Shown piece by piece: positions 6,737 through 13,346 of a DNA stretch of 13,841 bases. This DNA comes from an uncultured Erysipelotrichaceae bacterium (lineage in GTDB: Bacteria; Bacillota_I; Bacilli_A; RF39; UBA660): assembly GCA_902782915.1 (NCBI GenBank), contig CACZOV010000058.1, forward strand, positions 1-13,841. Direction: 5' to 3'. The notes beneath the pieces were generated by a model. That model was not told the origin of the DNA. It was given only the letters and a program-made list of their open reading frames with translations, and made no database searches. Position 1 is the stretch's first letter. Every line of letters begins with the position of its first letter. A program made the translations under genes and the position numbers.

Positions 6737-7959
6737 TATTTTAAACTTGCAACAGATGTAACATTAATAGAATTTGCTATATCCAAAAGTTCTATTGTAT
6801 TCATAACATCTGATACCATATAGTATTCTATTCCGTTACTAATCCAATTAAGAGAATTATCAGTTATGGCACCTATTGTATCATTTACAAAACCAGGTTC
6901 ACCATAAGTTGGAATAATTGTAAATTCAGCTTCTTTTGTTGCGGTTTCTTCTACAAGAGTAAAGCCTTTATCTCCCGAAAATGTTAGAATTACTCTTTCT
7001 CCATCTGTCTTACTAACTTTTTCTTGTTCTTTTAAAACTGTTCCTGTTGGTAAATATAGTGGATAAATAATATCTTGTAAAGAAGCTGTTTTAGACGTGT
7101 CTTTTTTAGTTATATCTTCTTCTAATGATGCTGTTTTAATAATATCATCTTCAATAAATCCATTCATAGTTGATCCAGTTTGACTTGCATTTAGATTATT
7201 ATTCATATTATTTGATGAATTTTCATTAGTATTTGTTTTACAATCTTCTCCTTTATTACAATTTGAATTTGTTGTAGTATTATCAGCTTTATTATTTTCA
7301 TTATTAGTATCACTAGCATTTGAATTATTATTAGTATTATTTATAATACTATTAACCTCAAAATAAGATTCATCAAATGTTGGATTATAATCTGTGTTTT
7401 TAACGGTAAATTTCATTTCAACTTCATCTTTATCATTTAAAACTTCAACACTTTCAATAAATAAATCACTTGTAACTGTTACCCTTTCTTTAACCAATTT
7501 ATTATTATTTGGAAAGCTTACTTTACTTGTAAAGATATATTTACCATCACGTTCTTCTTTAGTAACTTCACTATCTTTATTTAAATCATCAACAATAGAA
7601 CTTAAAATATAAACTTGAGAATTATTATAAGGCCAATCACTTTGAAATTTAAAACTTTTATTAAGACTTGGCGTTAAAACAAATACTCCATCATCATTTC
7701 TAAGAATTACTTGCTCATGATTATTAGAAGTATTAGTTAAAGATACTCTAAACTTATCTTTTTTCATAAAGCTAACTGATACATCATATGTATAGTTGTT
7801 ATTATTATTCTTAACTTCTAAGATACCAGAAATCGTATATCCATCTAACTTATTTATTTTATTTGTTAAGTTTTTAAATACACTTTCACTACTATCTTTT
7901 CCACATCCTGTTACTATAAAAATAGCACATATCATTAAAAAAACAAATATTTTTTTCAA
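6736..7959 (-). CDS. LolA-fold lipoprotein (YdcC/GerS-like) with Asn-rich linker and C-terminal DUF4367-type domain
   Basis: A 407-aa secreted lipoprotein. The start is taken as TTG at 7959, because AAAGGGGG lies seven bases before it; a TTG at 7986 would add nine residues made from that ribosome site. A short signal peptide ends in lipobox VTGC with Cys19. Residues about 22-203 look like the LolA/RseB fold (KLDGYTISGILEVK, VTVTSDLFIESVEV, FTVKNTDYNPTFDESYF). Residues about 204-268 are an Asn/Thr/Ser linker with a CNKGEDC pair. Residues about 297-398 (LYLPTGTVL, GERVILTFSGDKGFTLVEE, NSLNWISNGIEYYMVSD, ELLDIANSI) look like a DUF4367-type domain. Relatives include Bacillus YdcC (sporulation) and C. 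difficile GerS (germination), which fits cwlJ nearby. The role is inferred. Confidence 0.78.
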   Translation of the reverse strand: MKKIFVFLMICAIFIVTGCGKDSSESVFKNLTNKINKLDGYTISGILEVKNNNNNYTYDVSVSFMKKDKFRVSLTNTSNNHEQVILRNDDGVFVLTPSLNKSFKFQSDWPYNNSQVYILSSIVDDLNKDSEVTKEERDGKYIFTSKVSFPNNNKLVKERVTVTSDLFIESVEVLNDKDEVEMKFTVKNTDYNPTFDESYFEVNSIINNTNNNSNASDTNNENNKADNTTTNSNCNKGEDCKTNTNENSSNNMNNNLNASQTGSTMNGFIEDDIIKTASLEEDITKKDTSKTASLQDIIYPLYLPTGTVLKEQEKVSKTDGERVILTFSGDKGFTLVEETATKEAEFTIIPTYGEPGFVNDTIGAITDNSLNWISNGIEYYMVSDVMNTIELLDIANSINVTSVASLK

Positions 7960-7989
7960 ATAAAATCCCCCTTTTTTTCTTTTCAATTA

Positions 7990-8018
7990 ATTATATTAAA
8001 AAGATTTTTAAATATTCA
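7990..8018 (-). promoter_or_regulatory. Candidate promoter of the lipoprotein gene
   Basis: Minus strand: TGAATA (8013-8018), 17 bases, consensus TATAAT (7990-7995). The -10 is perfect and the spacing ideal, but the -35 matches only three positions. It gives a short leader before the TTG start. Confidence 0.45.
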
Positions 8019-8027
8019 TGAATAAAT

Positions 8028-8063
8028 TTATTTTTTTTGTCTATCATAGATAGTGATAGGAGG
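8028..8063 (+). promoter_or_regulatory. 5' module of the DUF378 gene, matching that of cwlJ, with overlapping dyads
   Basis: TTA plus eight T (8031-8038), three bases, TATCATA (8042-8048), ten bases, GGAGG (8059-8063). CTATCATAGATAGTGATAG (8041-8059) contains two overlapping inverted repeats, CTATC/GATAG and CTATCA/TGATAG, ending in the ribosome site. This could be an operator, a hairpin hiding the ribosome site, or part of a CATA-type promoter. Confidence 0.4.
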
Positions 8064-8068
8064 AATGT

Positions 8069-8266
8069 ATGCAAACATTACAAAAAGTAGCCTTGGTAAT
8101 TACAATTATTGGTGCAATAAATTGGGGATTTATAGGTTTATTTGATCTGAATTTAGTAGATGCAATTTTTGGCGTAGGATCAGCTTTAAGTCGTCTAATT
8201 TATACTTTAGTTGGGCTTACCGGTTTAATAAATATTGGTCTTTTGTTTACAAATTATCATGACTAA
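8069..8266 (+). CDS. DUF378 family small membrane protein (YuzA-like)
   Basis: A 65-aa protein with two predicted membrane helices (about 6-28 and 41-60) joined by a short loop. The family signature IGAINWGFIGLFDLNLVDAIFG (residues 14-35, here in parts: IGAINWGFIGLF, NLVDAIFG) is clear. DUF378 proteins, including Bacillus YuzA, have no established biochemical function. The ATG at 8069 follows AGGAGGAATGT. The gene is monocistronic on the plus strand between two minus-strand genes, and shares its 5' module with cwlJ. A terminator follows within 60 bases. Confidence 0.88.
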   Translation: MQTLQKVALVITIIGAINWGFIGLFDLNLVDAIFGVGSALSRLIYTLVGLTGLINIGLLFTNYHD

Positions 8267-8288
8267 TATTTTATATTAATTATTATGA

Positions 8289-8302
8289 AAAACAGCTGTT
8301 TT
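8289..8302. repeat. Perfect 14-base palindrome AAAACAGCTGTTTT
   Basis: A perfect palindrome 22 bases after the DUF378 stop and before the shared terminator. It has no loop, so it is a poor terminator by itself; it could be a protein-binding site or part of the 3' end structure. Confidence 0.4.
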
Positions 8303-8310
8303 ACATAATT

Positions 8311-8348
8311 AAAAGTCTTATAAGTAAAATTAACCTATAAGACTTTTT
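8311..8348. terminator. Bidirectional terminator between the DUF378 and FNT genes
   Basis: AAAAGTCTTATA (8311-8322) pairs with TATAAGACTTTT (8336-8347) in a perfect 12-bp stem with a 13-base loop, flanked by A and T runs. It sits two bases from the FNT stop codon and can serve both convergent genes. Confidence 0.85.
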
Positions 8349-8349
8349 A

Positions 8350-8928
8350 CTATTTATTAAAGTTTTTTGATAAATACCACATTAATAATGATCCAATAAA
8401 ATTTCCTATAATACATAGAAAAATTGAATAATCAAATGTTCTAGCAACTCCAAGTGTTATTATATTAGCAATACAATGTTGAAAACCTGAAAATATAAAC
8501 AATGGTATTCCAAATATAATTCCTAATGGCGTTCCTTTTTTGTACATAAAAACTGCTATATACATTATAATTCCACATAAAACTGACTTTAGAAAGAATG
8601 AAATAGATATATCCCAAGATGCTATCTTAATCATAGCATTTTTAGCTATTTCTTCATCTGTCATAGAAAACAAAAGTCCTATTAAATAACCAAATATTAA
8701 ATTAACTATTAATATTATTACCAAATCTTTTATTTTTATTTTATCTTCTATTAAAAATCCACATTTTCCTGTAAATAAATTAAGATTCATATAGCATACT
8801 CCAAGTAAACCAAACGAAAATATAACTGGTCCTATAGGATTTCCAAGTTTTAAAAGTGCATAGTTTCCAAGTGATATTAATAAAGCTGCACCAATACTTT
8901 TATTAATTAATTCTAAATATTTTTTCAT
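8350..8928 (-). CDS. Formate/nitrite transporter (FNT) family membrane protein, short form
   Basis: A 192-aa integral membrane protein with about six predicted helices. The FNT hallmarks are present: LFTG (51-54, family LFTGN loop) and GFQHCIANI (148-156, family GFEHSIANM) with the pore histidine at His151. FNT proteins form pentameric channels for small monovalent anions such as formate or nitrite. Usual members are about 250-290 aa, so this one has trimmed loops and termini. The Asn of LFTGN is Lys here and the Glu of GFEH is Gln, so substrate should not be assumed. The ATG follows AAAGGATTATT. It is monocistronic, with an extended -10 promoter upstream. Confidence 0.82.
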   Translation of the reverse strand: MKKYLELINKSIGAALLISLGNYALLKLGNPIGPVIFSFGLLGVCYMNLNLFTGKCGFLIEDKIKIKDLVIILIVNLIFGYLIGLLFSMTDEEIAKNAMIKIASWDISISFFLKSVLCGIIMYIAVFMYKKGTPLGIIFGIPLFIFSGFQHCIANIITLGVARTFDYSIFLCIIGNFIGSLLMWYLSKNFNK

Positions 8929-8946
8929 AATAATCCTTTCAAATTA

Positions 8947-8955
8947 ATTATAACA
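8947..8955 (-). promoter_or_regulatory. Extended -10 promoter of the FNT gene
   Basis: Minus strand TGTTATAAT: TATAAT (8947-8952) with a TGn extension (8953-8955), 18 bases before the ATG. The -35 region is poor. Confidence 0.55.
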
Positions 8956-8980
8956 TATATTTTTATTAAATAATAAAAGT

Positions 8981-9391
8981 TTATAAATTACTTATATATT
9001 CCAAGTTTTTTTCATCATATAAATCGAAATTAGAATTAATATTCATTTTAATATTATTATCCTTTATATATCTATTTTCAATTTAGGAATGTAACTTATA
9101 GAACATGGTATGTTATCAATTTCAGATATACATACCTCTTTAATACCACATAAAAATGGAATTTTTTCATATATATAACACATATACCATAAAACTATTT
9201 TATTGATTTTTCATAAGAATAGTTATTTTCTATTTTTTTATTAAAATGGAAAGATTACCGTCATCATAGTAATCATTTTTATAATTTTTTATATTTAATT
9301 TTATTATATTGTTTTCATCTGTTTTATAGACAACATCAACAATTATATAATAAATACTATTATTTAATTTAATTTTTTTATCAATCATCAT
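8981..9391 (-). pseudogene. Decayed gene for an unrecognised protein of about 137 aa, broken by three one-base losses
   Basis: This fills most of the 519-base gap between the FNT gene and rpsI. On the minus strand an ATG at 9391 follows GAAGGTAAGGT and opens a frame of 53 residues (ending ...DDGNLSILIKK) that stops at TAG (9230-9232) just after an A7 run (9233-9239). Adding one A restores reading into IENNYSYEKSIK. One more A at the A4 run 9198-9201 continues into IVLWYMCYIYEKIPFLCGIK and onward to YIPKLK. One more at the A4 run 9075-9078 continues through NRYIKDNNIK, INSNFDLYDEKNLEYISNL to TAA at 8981-8983. All three lesions have the same sign and lie in A-runs, and the repaired length is exactly 138 codons. 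No family is recognised. Sequencing error is an alternative. Confidence 0.7.
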
Positions 9392-9417
9392 ACCTTACCT
9401 TCGTATAATATTTTAAC

Positions 9418-9447
9418 AAAAAAAAGCCCGTAATCGGACTTTTTATA
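9418..9447 (-). terminator. Terminator of the rplM-rpsI operon
   Basis: Minus strand: AAAAAGTCCG, a four-base ATTA loop, then CGGGCTTTTTTTT. The 10-bp stem has one G-U pair and is followed by a run of T. It begins next to the rpsI stop codon. Confidence 0.9.
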
Positions 9448-9858
9448 CTATCTCTTGCTAAATTGTGGTGCACGACGAGCTTTTTTAAGACCATATTTTT
9501 TACGTTCTTTAACTCTTGAATCACGCGTAATCATTCCATTTACTTTAAGAGGTTTTCTTAAACTATTTTCACTATCTTTAGTTGCACTATCATATTCAAG
9601 TAATGCTCTAGTAATTCCTAAGCGAATTGCACCAGATTGACCACGAAATCCACCACCCTGAACTTTACAATCAACATCAAATAATCCTTTTGTATTCGTA
9701 AGTTCTAATGGTTGCTCTAAATCCATAACAAGTGTTTCAAACGGAAAATATTCACGAACGTCTCTACCATTTACAGTAATTTTTCCTGTTCCACTAGTTA
9801 AAGTAACTCTTGCGATACTACCTTTTCTTTTTCCTGTAGCTTGATAACTTTTTGCCAT
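9448..9858 (-). CDS. rpsI: 30S ribosomal protein uS9
   Basis: A 136-aa component of the small-subunit head. The start [16 protein letters not shown] (5-20), [16 protein letters not shown], the [15 protein letters not shown] block (68-82), [19 protein letters not shown] and the basic tail ending QFSKR are all diagnostic; this C-terminal tail reaches the P-site tRNA in the ribosome. Length is normal (about 130 aa). The ATG follows GGGAGGATAATT. It is 11 bases downstream of rplM, the universal bacterial pair, and is followed by a strong terminator. The stop is TAG. Confidence 0.98.
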   Translation of the reverse strand: MAKSYQATGKRKGSIARVTLTSGTGKITVNGRDVREYFPFETLVMDLEQPLELTNTKGLFDVDCKVQGGGFRGQSGAIRLGITRALLEYDSATKDSENSLRKPLKVNGMITRDSRVKERKKYGLKKARRAPQFSKR

Positions 9859-9869
9859 AATTATCCTCC

Positions 9870-10301
9870 CTATTTAACCTTAATCTCTACTGGTTTTTGT
9901 GCTTGATGAGGATGATTCTCATCTTCATAAACAAATAATTTTTTACCCATTAATCTTCCTAAACGATTATGTGGAAGCATTCCTTTAATAGCTCTTTCAA
10001 GCATTTCAATTGAATAATTTTCACGCATCACACGAGCAGTTCTTTCACGAAGTCCTCCCGGATACATAGAATGATTATAATACATCTTATCATCTAACTT
10101 ATTTCCAGTTAAATTAACTTTTTTAGCATTAATAATAATTACATAATCACCACAGTCAACATGAGGAGTATAAGTAACTTTATGTTTTCCTCTTAAAATA
10201 TGAGCAGCACAAGTTGCAACTCTACCTAATGACTCACCTTTAGCATCAATTACGTACCAAGTACGATCAATACTTTCTTTTTTTTGCATATAACTTTTCA
10301 T
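9870..10301 (-). CDS. rplM: 50S ribosomal protein uL13
   Basis: A 143-aa large-subunit protein that binds 23S rRNA early in assembly. Diagnostic segments are [17 protein letters not shown] (13-29), the ILRGKHK and [16 protein letters not shown] stretch, [12 protein letters not shown], and [19 protein letters not shown] near the C terminus (taken in parts). Length is typical. The ATG at 10301 follows GGAGAAATAAAA. It heads the rplM-rpsI operon, with its own strong promoter and a structured leader of about 130 bases, which suggests feedback control on the mRNA. Confidence 0.98.
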   Translation of the reverse strand: MKSYMQKKESIDRTWYVIDAKGESLGRVATCAAHILRGKHKVTYTPHVDCGDYVIIINAKKVNLTGNKLDDKMYYNHSMYPGGLRERTARVMRENYSIEMLERAIKGMLPHNRLGRLMGKKLFVYEDENHPHQAQKPVEIKVK

Positions 10302-10433
10302 TTTTATTTCTCCTTCAATTTTGTTTCATTTTCCACTATGAAACTATTTTGGAAACTTTAATTTCATGTTCCCACCATGAAACTTTTGGAAACTAAATAA
10401 GTAATAAATACTTACCGGGAATCAATGTACCGA
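10302..10433 (-). promoter_or_regulatory. Structured 5' leader of rplM-rpsI with a tandemly repeated hairpin
   Basis: The transcribed leader carries two near-identical units of about 35 bases (upstream copy 10361-10394, downstream copy 10323-10357). Each begins GTTTCC then A-rich bases and a 7-bp hairpin GTTTCAT...ATGAAAC/T: stems 10377-10383 with 10361-10367 (one G-U pair) and 10338-10344 with 10323-10329 (perfect). The loops are purine-rich, containing GTGGGAA or GTGGAAA. GTTTCC of each unit is complementary to its own loop (GGGAAC or GGAAA). A third small dyad, AAGTA/TACTT, lies farther upstream. Firmicutes have a known L13 leader motif upstream of this operon; whether this matches it cannot be settled by eye. 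Confidence 0.55.
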
Positions 10434-10438
10434 CATAG

Positions 10439-10467
10439 ATTATACAAAAAAAGGTTATAAAAGTCAA
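10439..10467 (-). promoter_or_regulatory. Strong housekeeping promoter of rplM-rpsI
   Basis: Minus strand: TTGACT (10462-10467), 17 bases, consensus TATAAT (10439-10444). The -35 abuts the stop codon of the upstream 120-aa gene. The transcript should start near 10432, giving a leader of about 130 bases. Confidence 0.85.
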
Positions 10468-10830
10468 TTAAAAATTAACTTTTTTTAATTTTTTTCCTAA
10501 ATTAGATTCATTTAAAGAATTTTTAATAGATTTTTCCATTTCATTTACCTCTTCTATTAATATTTCTTTAGCAGATTCAGTTATAAATTTTAAAAATAAA
10601 GATACTTTATCAGCACTACATTCCACCTTTTTAATACCAATCAAATAACAATTACTGTTTAAAAAATCTGAAGAAATAGAATCAAGTGATTCAATCATAT
10701 AAATCTCTTTATTTGTCAAAAGATCATAATACTTTCCATTTTCATATACACCAAAAACAACATTAGTTTCAGAATCTTTTAAAAATATATTTTTTAAATC
10801 AATTATATAATATCTTATATTCATATTCAC
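10468..10830 (-). CDS. Hypothetical protein, 120 aa
   Basis: Not recognised. The start is taken as GTG at 10830, five bases after AAAGGAGTACTT, which is exactly the ribosome site and spacing of the slipin gene; an ATG at 10824 is possible but spaced 11 bases. Residues about 5-55 look like a small beta-rich module (MNIRYYIIDLKNIFL, VVFGVYENGKYYDLLTNKEI), and about 72-115 a helix rich in Lys/Glu (LFLKFITESAKEILIEEV). No signal peptide or membrane segment is seen. It has its own near-consensus promoter right after the helicase stop and no terminator before the rplM promoter, so some transcripts may read into rplM. Confidence 0.75.
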   Translation of the reverse strand: MNMNIRYYIIDLKNIFLKDSETNVVFGVYENGKYYDLLTNKEIYMIESLDSISSDFLNSNCYLIGIKKVECSADKVSLFLKFITESAKEILIEEVNEMEKSIKNSLNESNLGKKLKKVNF

Positions 10831-10849
10831 AAGTACTCCTTTTGCCTTT

Positions 10850-10878
10850 ATAATAATTAAATTGCTTTTATTTGTCAA
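10850..10878 (-). promoter_or_regulatory. Predicted promoter of the 120-aa gene
   Basis: Minus strand: consensus TTGACA (10873-10878), 17 bases, TATTAT (10850-10855). It lies directly behind the helicase stop codon and predicts a leader of only about 13 bases, which supports the GTG or ATG start and rules out longer versions of the protein. Confidence 0.75.
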
Positions 10879-10881
10879 CAA

Positions 10882-12417
10882 TTAAACATCAATTAATTCA
10901 CATTTTCTTTTTATTTCTAATACAAAAATTGATTCTTTATGTTTTCTTGTCATTAAATAAACATTATTTTTAGTCCTTGTAATAGCAACATAAAAAAGCC
11001 TTCTTTCTTCAGCATACAAAAACTTTTCCTTATTTTTAAAACAAAGCTTTAATACTTCATCATCTTCTATTTTATTAGGAAATCCTAACATTTCATTAAC
11101 TAAATTTAAAATAATTACATTATCACATTCTAATCCCTTTGAAGTATGAACAGTTAAATATCTGATTTGCATATCTTTATATTTTAAAAATCCATTATCT
11201 ATTTTACCTTTATAAACAGCACTAATATCATTTTTACAACGACCAAGCACAAGTATTTCTTTTTTACCTTCCATGTATAATTTATCTAAAAGTCTATAAA
11301 ACTTAAACTCATAATTACTTTTGGTAAAATAAACTATTTTTATTGGTTTTATAAGTCTTTTATCAGATACTAATCTTTTACTTAACTGATAATGATTCTT
11401 AATAATAAAACGATATGCTATTTTTATTAAATTTAATGAATTACGATAAGTCTTATTCATATATAAAATACGACTAGGTTTAAAATACTTTCTAAAGTTT
11501 ACAAATAAATCTAATGTACATCCAGAAAACTTATAAATTGACTGGAAATCATCTCCAAAACAAATTATTTTACTATCACATTCTTCTTGAATTTTTTTTA
11601 TCAAATTATAACGAACCAAAGAAGTATCTTGAAATTCATCTATAATTATATATTTATAAAACCTTTTCATACCATATTTATCAATTATTTTAGAACAAAT
11701 TTCAATCATCATATCAAAATCAATCATATAACTACTAGAAAGTTCTTCAAAATAAATTCTATAAATATCAAACACAATAATAAAAAAACAAATATTTTTT
11801 AATTTTATTTTTTTATTAAAGATTAACTTATTCTTTTTTATATAATTTTTAAAACTAGTAATATCATGTCCATTACTTTTAATCATATTAATAAATTTTA
11901 TAATTAGTTTTTTAAAAGACATAAATAAATTAGTATAATCATATTTTACTTTATCTAAAGTTAGTTCTTTGTTGTTATCTATACAAAATTTAAAATAAAT
12001 TATTAAATATTTTAAATAACCATTATAATAAATATTACTTTCAAAGTATTCATTTACAGTATATTCAAGTAAATCACTTTCAGAAATATTATAAAAAACA
12101 TGATGATCTTTTAATATTTCTAAACTTAATTTATGAAATGTAAAAATATCTAATTCATAATTAATCTTATTTTTTAAACTTTTAACTGTTTCATTAGTAA
12201 ATGAAATACAAAGAATATCCTTAGGATTAATTAATTCCTTTTCAATTAAATATTTAATTTTTCCAACTATAGTTAAAGTTTTACCACTTCCAGCACCAGC
12301 TACTACTAAAATATTATCAGTATTATCTAAAATTATTTTCCTTTGATCAAGATCAAGACAATAGCCATTTATATCATCAAAGAAATGATCTTCTAAGCGT
12401 TTATCTTTATTCTGCAT
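10882..12417 (-). CDS. UvrD/Rep-family DNA helicase, helicase IV (HelD)-like, compact
   Basis: A 511-aa superfamily 1A ATP-dependent DNA translocase. Motifs in order: Q motif DLDQRK (22-27), Walker A AGAGSGKT (40-47), SFTNETVKSL (72-81), Walker B DEFQD (260-264), GDDFQSIYKFSG (288-299), TYRN, TVHTSKGLE (422-430) and the arginine-finger motif VAITRTK (477-483). GDDFQSIYKFSG and the GFP....DD segment after motif V follow E. coli helicase IV more closely than UvrD or PcrA. E. coli HelD is 684 aa, so an N-terminal extra domain is absent here. The ATG at 12417 is preferred because AGGGTGA lies six bases before it; a GTG at 12426 is part of that site. It follows the HAD gene by 82 bases without a clear terminator. 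Confidence 0.88.
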   Translation of the reverse strand: MQNKDKRLEDHFFDDINGYCLDLDQRKIILDNTDNILVVAGAGSGKTLTIVGKIKYLIEKELINPKDILCISFTNETVKSLKNKINYELDIFTFHKLSLEILKDHHVFYNISESDLLEYTVNEYFESNIYYNGYLKYLIIYFKFCIDNNKELTLDKVKYDYTNLFMSFKKLIIKFINMIKSNGHDITSFKNYIKKNKLIFNKKIKLKNICFFIIVFDIYRIYFEELSSSYMIDFDMMIEICSKIIDKYGMKRFYKYIIIDEFQDTSLVRYNLIKKIQEECDSKIICFGDDFQSIYKFSGCTLDLFVNFRKYFKPSRILYMNKTYRNSLNLIKIAYRFIIKNHYQLSKRLVSDKRLIKPIKIVYFTKSNYEFKFYRLLDKLYMEGKKEILVLGRCKNDISAVYKGKIDNGFLKYKDMQIRYLTVHTSKGLECDNVIILNLVNEMLGFPNKIEDDEVLKLCFKNKEKFLYAEERRLFYVAITRTKNNVYLMTRKHKESIFVLEIKRKCELIDV

Positions 12418-12499
12418 ATAATTCACCCTGAATTAATATAAAAGAAAACTTTTAAATTTAACTAATTATCCTATTTATTTTTTTTAAATTTCATATAAT

Positions 12500-13195
12500 T
12501 TAAATTATTTCTTTGATTAGTTCAGATACACTTTTATATTCTTTTATTGATACATTTTTTAATTCTTGAACAGAATCCTTCATACAATACCCATTAAAGT
12601 CTTTTACCATATTAATATCTGTATAAGAATCTCCTATTGTATAAACCAAAACATCATTTAATTTTAAATCATTAATTAGTATTTTTATTGCATTAGATTT
12701 ATTAGTTTTATTTGAAATTATTTCTAACATATTACTAGATACCAAATAAGAATTAATATTTAAATAAGTATTATCTATCTTTTCTTTTATTTTTGAAATA
12801 CCAGCAAGTGGTAAATAACGTACTGCTATTTTAGTTAAATTATCATGTTCAAATTCAACTCTGCTATCTAATTTAGAACAACAAAAATATTCAATACTTT
12901 TTTCTAATTCTAAATCTTTTTTTAATAATTTAATATTTGTATTTTTTATAGGAAAATTATATAAAACATTATCATCTTTATCTATAATTGTTGATCCATG
13001 ATTAAGAAAAACATAATCATATTCTATATTATAATGACAAGCTTTCTTTTTAAAATCTAAATAACTTCTTCCTGTTGCAATAATAAATAAATTATTATTA
13101 CTTCTAAATTTTTTAACATAGCTTATATTTTTTTTAATATCCAAATCATTTATATAAAATGTTTTATCATAGTCACTTACAAGTATCTTAGTCAT
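12500..13195 (-). CDS. Cof-type HAD-superfamily (IIB) phosphatase
   Basis: A 231-aa haloacid-dehalogenase-fold hydrolase that likely removes phosphate from a small sugar phosphate or nucleotide in the cytoplasm; the substrate cannot be told from sequence. Motif I is DYDKT (8-12, nucleophile Asp8, acid/base Asp10), motif II is ATGRS (Thr41), motif III is the lysine in NKSNAI (Lys166), and motif IV is GDSYTD (188-193), all intact. The cap between motifs II and III is the IIB type; the protein is somewhat shorter than typical Cof proteins (about 260-290 aa). The ATG at 13195 follows GGAGGATCT. It is divergent from pgk and may be co-transcribed with the helicase gene. Confidence 0.88.
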   Translation of the reverse strand: MTKILVSDYDKTFYINDLDIKKNISYVKKFRSNNNLFIIATGRSYLDFKKKACHYNIEYDYVFLNHGSTIIDKDDNVLYNFPIKNTNIKLLKKDLELEKSIEYFCCSKLDSRVEFEHDNLTKIAVRYLPLAGISKIKEKIDNTYLNINSYLVSSNMLEIISNKTNKSNAIKILINDLKLNDVLVYTIGDSYTDINMVKDFNGYCMKDSVQELKNVSIKEYKSVSELIKEII

Positions 13196-13242
13196 AGATC
13201 CTCCTATATTTTTATAATAACATAAATAATAACAATACACTA

Positions 13243-13269
13243 ATTATATTTTATGTCCTGTTGATACAA
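13243..13269 (-). promoter_or_regulatory. Weak candidate promoter of the HAD gene
   Basis: Minus strand: TTGTAT (13264-13269), only 15 bases, consensus TATAAT (13243-13248). Its -35 overlaps that of the pgk promoter on the other strand, so the two could compete. The short spacer lowers confidence. Confidence 0.3.
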
Positions 13270-13289
13270 ATTTTATAAAATGTTATAAT
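13261..13289 (+). promoter_or_regulatory. Strong promoter of pgk with extended -10
   Basis: TTGATA (13261-13266), 17 bases, consensus TATAAT (13284-13289) preceded by TGT (extended -10). The predicted transcript starts near 13296, giving a leader of about 50 bases. Confidence 0.85.
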
Positions 13290-13346
13290 AAGCATGTAAG
13301 AAAAATATAATTATAAAGAGAAATATGAAAGGATTAAAAATAAATT

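Noticed and set aside
7394..7612. Plus-strand frame opposite the lipoprotein gene
   Set aside because: Antisense shadow of a clearly coding region.
9455..9640. Plus-strand frame opposite rpsI
   Set aside because: Antisense shadow of a certain ribosomal protein gene.
10323..10394. H-type pseudoknot in each rplM leader repeat (GTTTCC pairing with the hairpin loop)
   Set aside because: The loop strand directly abuts the 3' stem arm, leaving no bases to cross the first stem. Alternative, mutually exclusive pairing is more plausible.
11587..11802. Plus-strand frame opposite the helicase
   Set aside because: Antisense shadow over motifs of a confident helicase gene.
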